NCBI GenBank assembly: GCA_903907305.1
Contig: CAIVNT010000512.1
Span: 1-6,804, forward strand
From: an uncultured Ignavibacteriota bacterium
Lineage (GTDB): Bacteria; Bacteroidota; Ignavibacteria; UBA10030; UBA8401
Direction of reading: 5' to 3'
DNA: 6,804 nucleotides
The position numbers were made by a program, and so were the translations under genes. The notes under the pieces are model-generated. The model saw only the letters and a list, made by a program, of their open reading frames with translations. It ran no database searches and was not told where the DNA came from. Of the stretch, positions 5,581 to 6,804 are shown one piece after another; the first letter of the stretch is position 1; every line of letters starts with the position of its first letter.

Positions 5581-6804
5581 TTAACCGAAATTGATGTCCG
5601 TTGAACCGCGCTCCACCATGATATCAAATACCACACGGGTAATGACAATGGCAGTGAAAAGGTTTGCCGTTACACCCATCATCAGCGTCAGAGCAAATCC
5701 CTGGATCGGGCCTGTTCCGAATTGATACAAGACCAAACCGGAGAAAAATGTTGTGACGTTCGAATCAAGAATAGCACTGAATGCTTTTCCGTAACCGGCA
5801 TCGATCGCCGCACGGAGTCCCTTATGTGTCAGTAATTCTTCGCGGATACGTTCATAAATAAGCACGTTCGCATCCACCGCCATACCGATGGTTAACACGA
5901 TACCGGCGATACCGGGAAGCGTCATTGTTCCGCCGAATGCCGCAAGGATCGCGAAGATGAAGAGCACGTTCACAAACAGAGCGATATTTGCCACTGCGCC
6001 GCCTGTTCGGTAATAGACCAGCATGAAGAGAACAGTGATGATCAGAGCATAGGTGAAAGAACTGACACCGGCAGAGATCGAGTCTTCGCCGAGTGACGGT
6101 CCGACGCTGCGCTGTTCCATGATCTCAACAGGAGCTGGAAGTGCACCGGCCTTCAGGATGATCTCCAACAGACGTGCCTCTTCGAGATTCTCCATCCCTT
6201 CGATCTGTGAACGGCCGCCAGTGATCTTACCGCGGATATTCGGCGCAGAAAATACAGCATCGTCCAGCACGATCGCCATACGTTTATTCACGTTTGCACC
6301 GGTGATGCGTGCCCATTCGCGTGAACCTTCGCCATTCATTTCCATTGTGACGATCGCCTGATTAAAGTTCGGATCGATCGTTGCCTGAGCATTCACGATC
6401 ACGCTTCCGGTCAGTTCCGGCGTCTTCTTCAGACCAAAGAGACTGTAGTATTTTACACCTCCATTGATGAAGATATGTTTGGAGGAGAAGGAGAATGCCA
6501 TATCCGCCGGAATCAGTCGCTGAACTTCGGGACGGGCAAGGATTCGTACTACTTTTTCTTTATCATTTTCTGAAACATACGCTTCACCGTTACCCTGCTG
6601 ATTAGGACGGGCAAGTATGAGGAACGGATGTTCTTTTGCCTGCTGTTCGGGACTCTTCTGTGCATCGGCAACTGCATTCGCAGCGGTATCGCTCTTGCTG
6701 GTCAACGCCGTTAAAGAGTTCTTCACTTCAGCAGCTTTTTTTGTTGTATCGCCGGAAGAGGTTGTATCGGCATATCCTTTTCCCGCAAGGAATTTATCCA
6801 AAGC
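5581..6804 (-). CDS. secD: Protein translocase subunit SecD, 5'-partial
   Basis: The frame is open to the right edge, giving 407 C-terminal residues (numbered from the edge). The TTG at 6801 is an internal Leu codon, not the start. The N-terminal membrane helix and part of the periplasmic head are missing. Residues ~12-58 are a low-complexity stretch rich in Ala, Ser, Thr, Lys and Asp. The head continues with NFNQAIVTMEMNGEGSREWARIT and RMAIVLDDAVFSAPNIRGKITGGRSQIEG, then LLEIILKAGALPAPVEIMEQRSVGPSLG, a strong SecD signature. Membrane helices follow at ~247-267, 270-290, 296-316, 345-362 and 370-395. GMAVDANVLIYERIREEL carries D311, the position of the essential membrane Asp. SecD and SecF act together in the inner membrane, pulling exported chains outward with proton flow. 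secD is upstream of secF in the same probable operon. Confidence 0.97.
   Translation of the reverse strand, partial: ALDKFLAGKGYADTTSSGDTTKKAAEVKNSLTALTSKSDTAANAVADAQKSPEQQAKEHPFLILARPNQQGNGEAYVSENDKEKVVRILARPEVQRLIPADMAFSFSSKHIFINGGVKYYSLFGLKKTPELTGSVIVNAQATIDPNFNQAIVTMEMNGEGSREWARITGANVNKRMAIVLDDAVFSAPNIRGKITGGRSQIEGMENLEEARLLEIILKAGALPAPVEIMEQRSVGPSLGEDSISAGVSSFTYALIITVLFMLVYYRTGGAVANIALFVNVLFIFAILAAFGGTMTLPGIAGIVLTIGMAVDANVLIYERIREELLTHKGLRAAIDAGYGKAFSAILDSNVTTFFSGLVLYQFGTGPIQGFALTLMMGVTANLFTAIVITRVVFDIMVERGSTDINFG

Noticed and set aside
6799..6801. TTG at 6801 as the start of secD.
   Set aside because: SecD needs an N-terminal membrane helix and the first part of the head, which are absent, and the frame continues to the window edge. 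The TTG encodes an internal Leu.

Overview
The window reads as ordinary chromosomal DNA from a Gram-negative bacterium, mid-range in GC and densely coding. I would place it tentatively in the FCB group (Ignavibacteria/Chlorobi/Bacteroidota-like). The reasons are separate secD and secF genes followed by a STAS gene, a secreted protein whose signal peptide ends in an 'LFSQ'-type region, start codons that mostly lack a strong Shine-Dalgarno sequence, and a secreted HEAT-repeat/cyclophilin fusion. That placement is inference; no rRNA or other decisive marker is present.

Layout. Two gene blocks converge on a perfect 12-bp hairpin at 4185-4213. The plus-strand block holds three genes: (i) the 3' part of a glycosyltransferase fused to a polysaccharide-deacetylase-like domain (1-1382, cut by the left edge); (ii) a TatD-family metal-dependent hydrolase (1372-2166) that overlaps the first gene by 11 bases; (iii) a 659-residue exported protein made of HEAT-type helical repeats followed by a cyclophilin peptidyl-prolyl isomerase domain (2196-4175). 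The minus-strand block, read right to left, is secD (5581-6804, 5' end beyond the window), secF (4604-5518) and a small STAS-domain anti-sigma-factor-antagonist-like protein (4234-4572).

How they work together. SecD and SecF form the membrane complex that uses the proton motive force to help pull proteins out of the Sec channel. The STAS protein is a candidate regulatory partner by position only. The HEAT-cyclophilin protein is probably a Sec client acting as a folding factor outside the cytoplasmic membrane. The glycosyltransferase fusion suggests a surface-polysaccharide gene neighbourhood continuing to the left. There are no RNA genes, mobile elements, CRISPR arrays or intergenic stretches over 300 bases; coding density is very high.

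The most notable observation is that the deacetylase-like half of the glycosyltransferase fusion keeps the fold's recognisable framework but has lost the Asp-Asp and His-x3-His metal/catalytic residues. It looks like a pseudoenzyme domain. I saw no sign of a wholly new multi-gene system.
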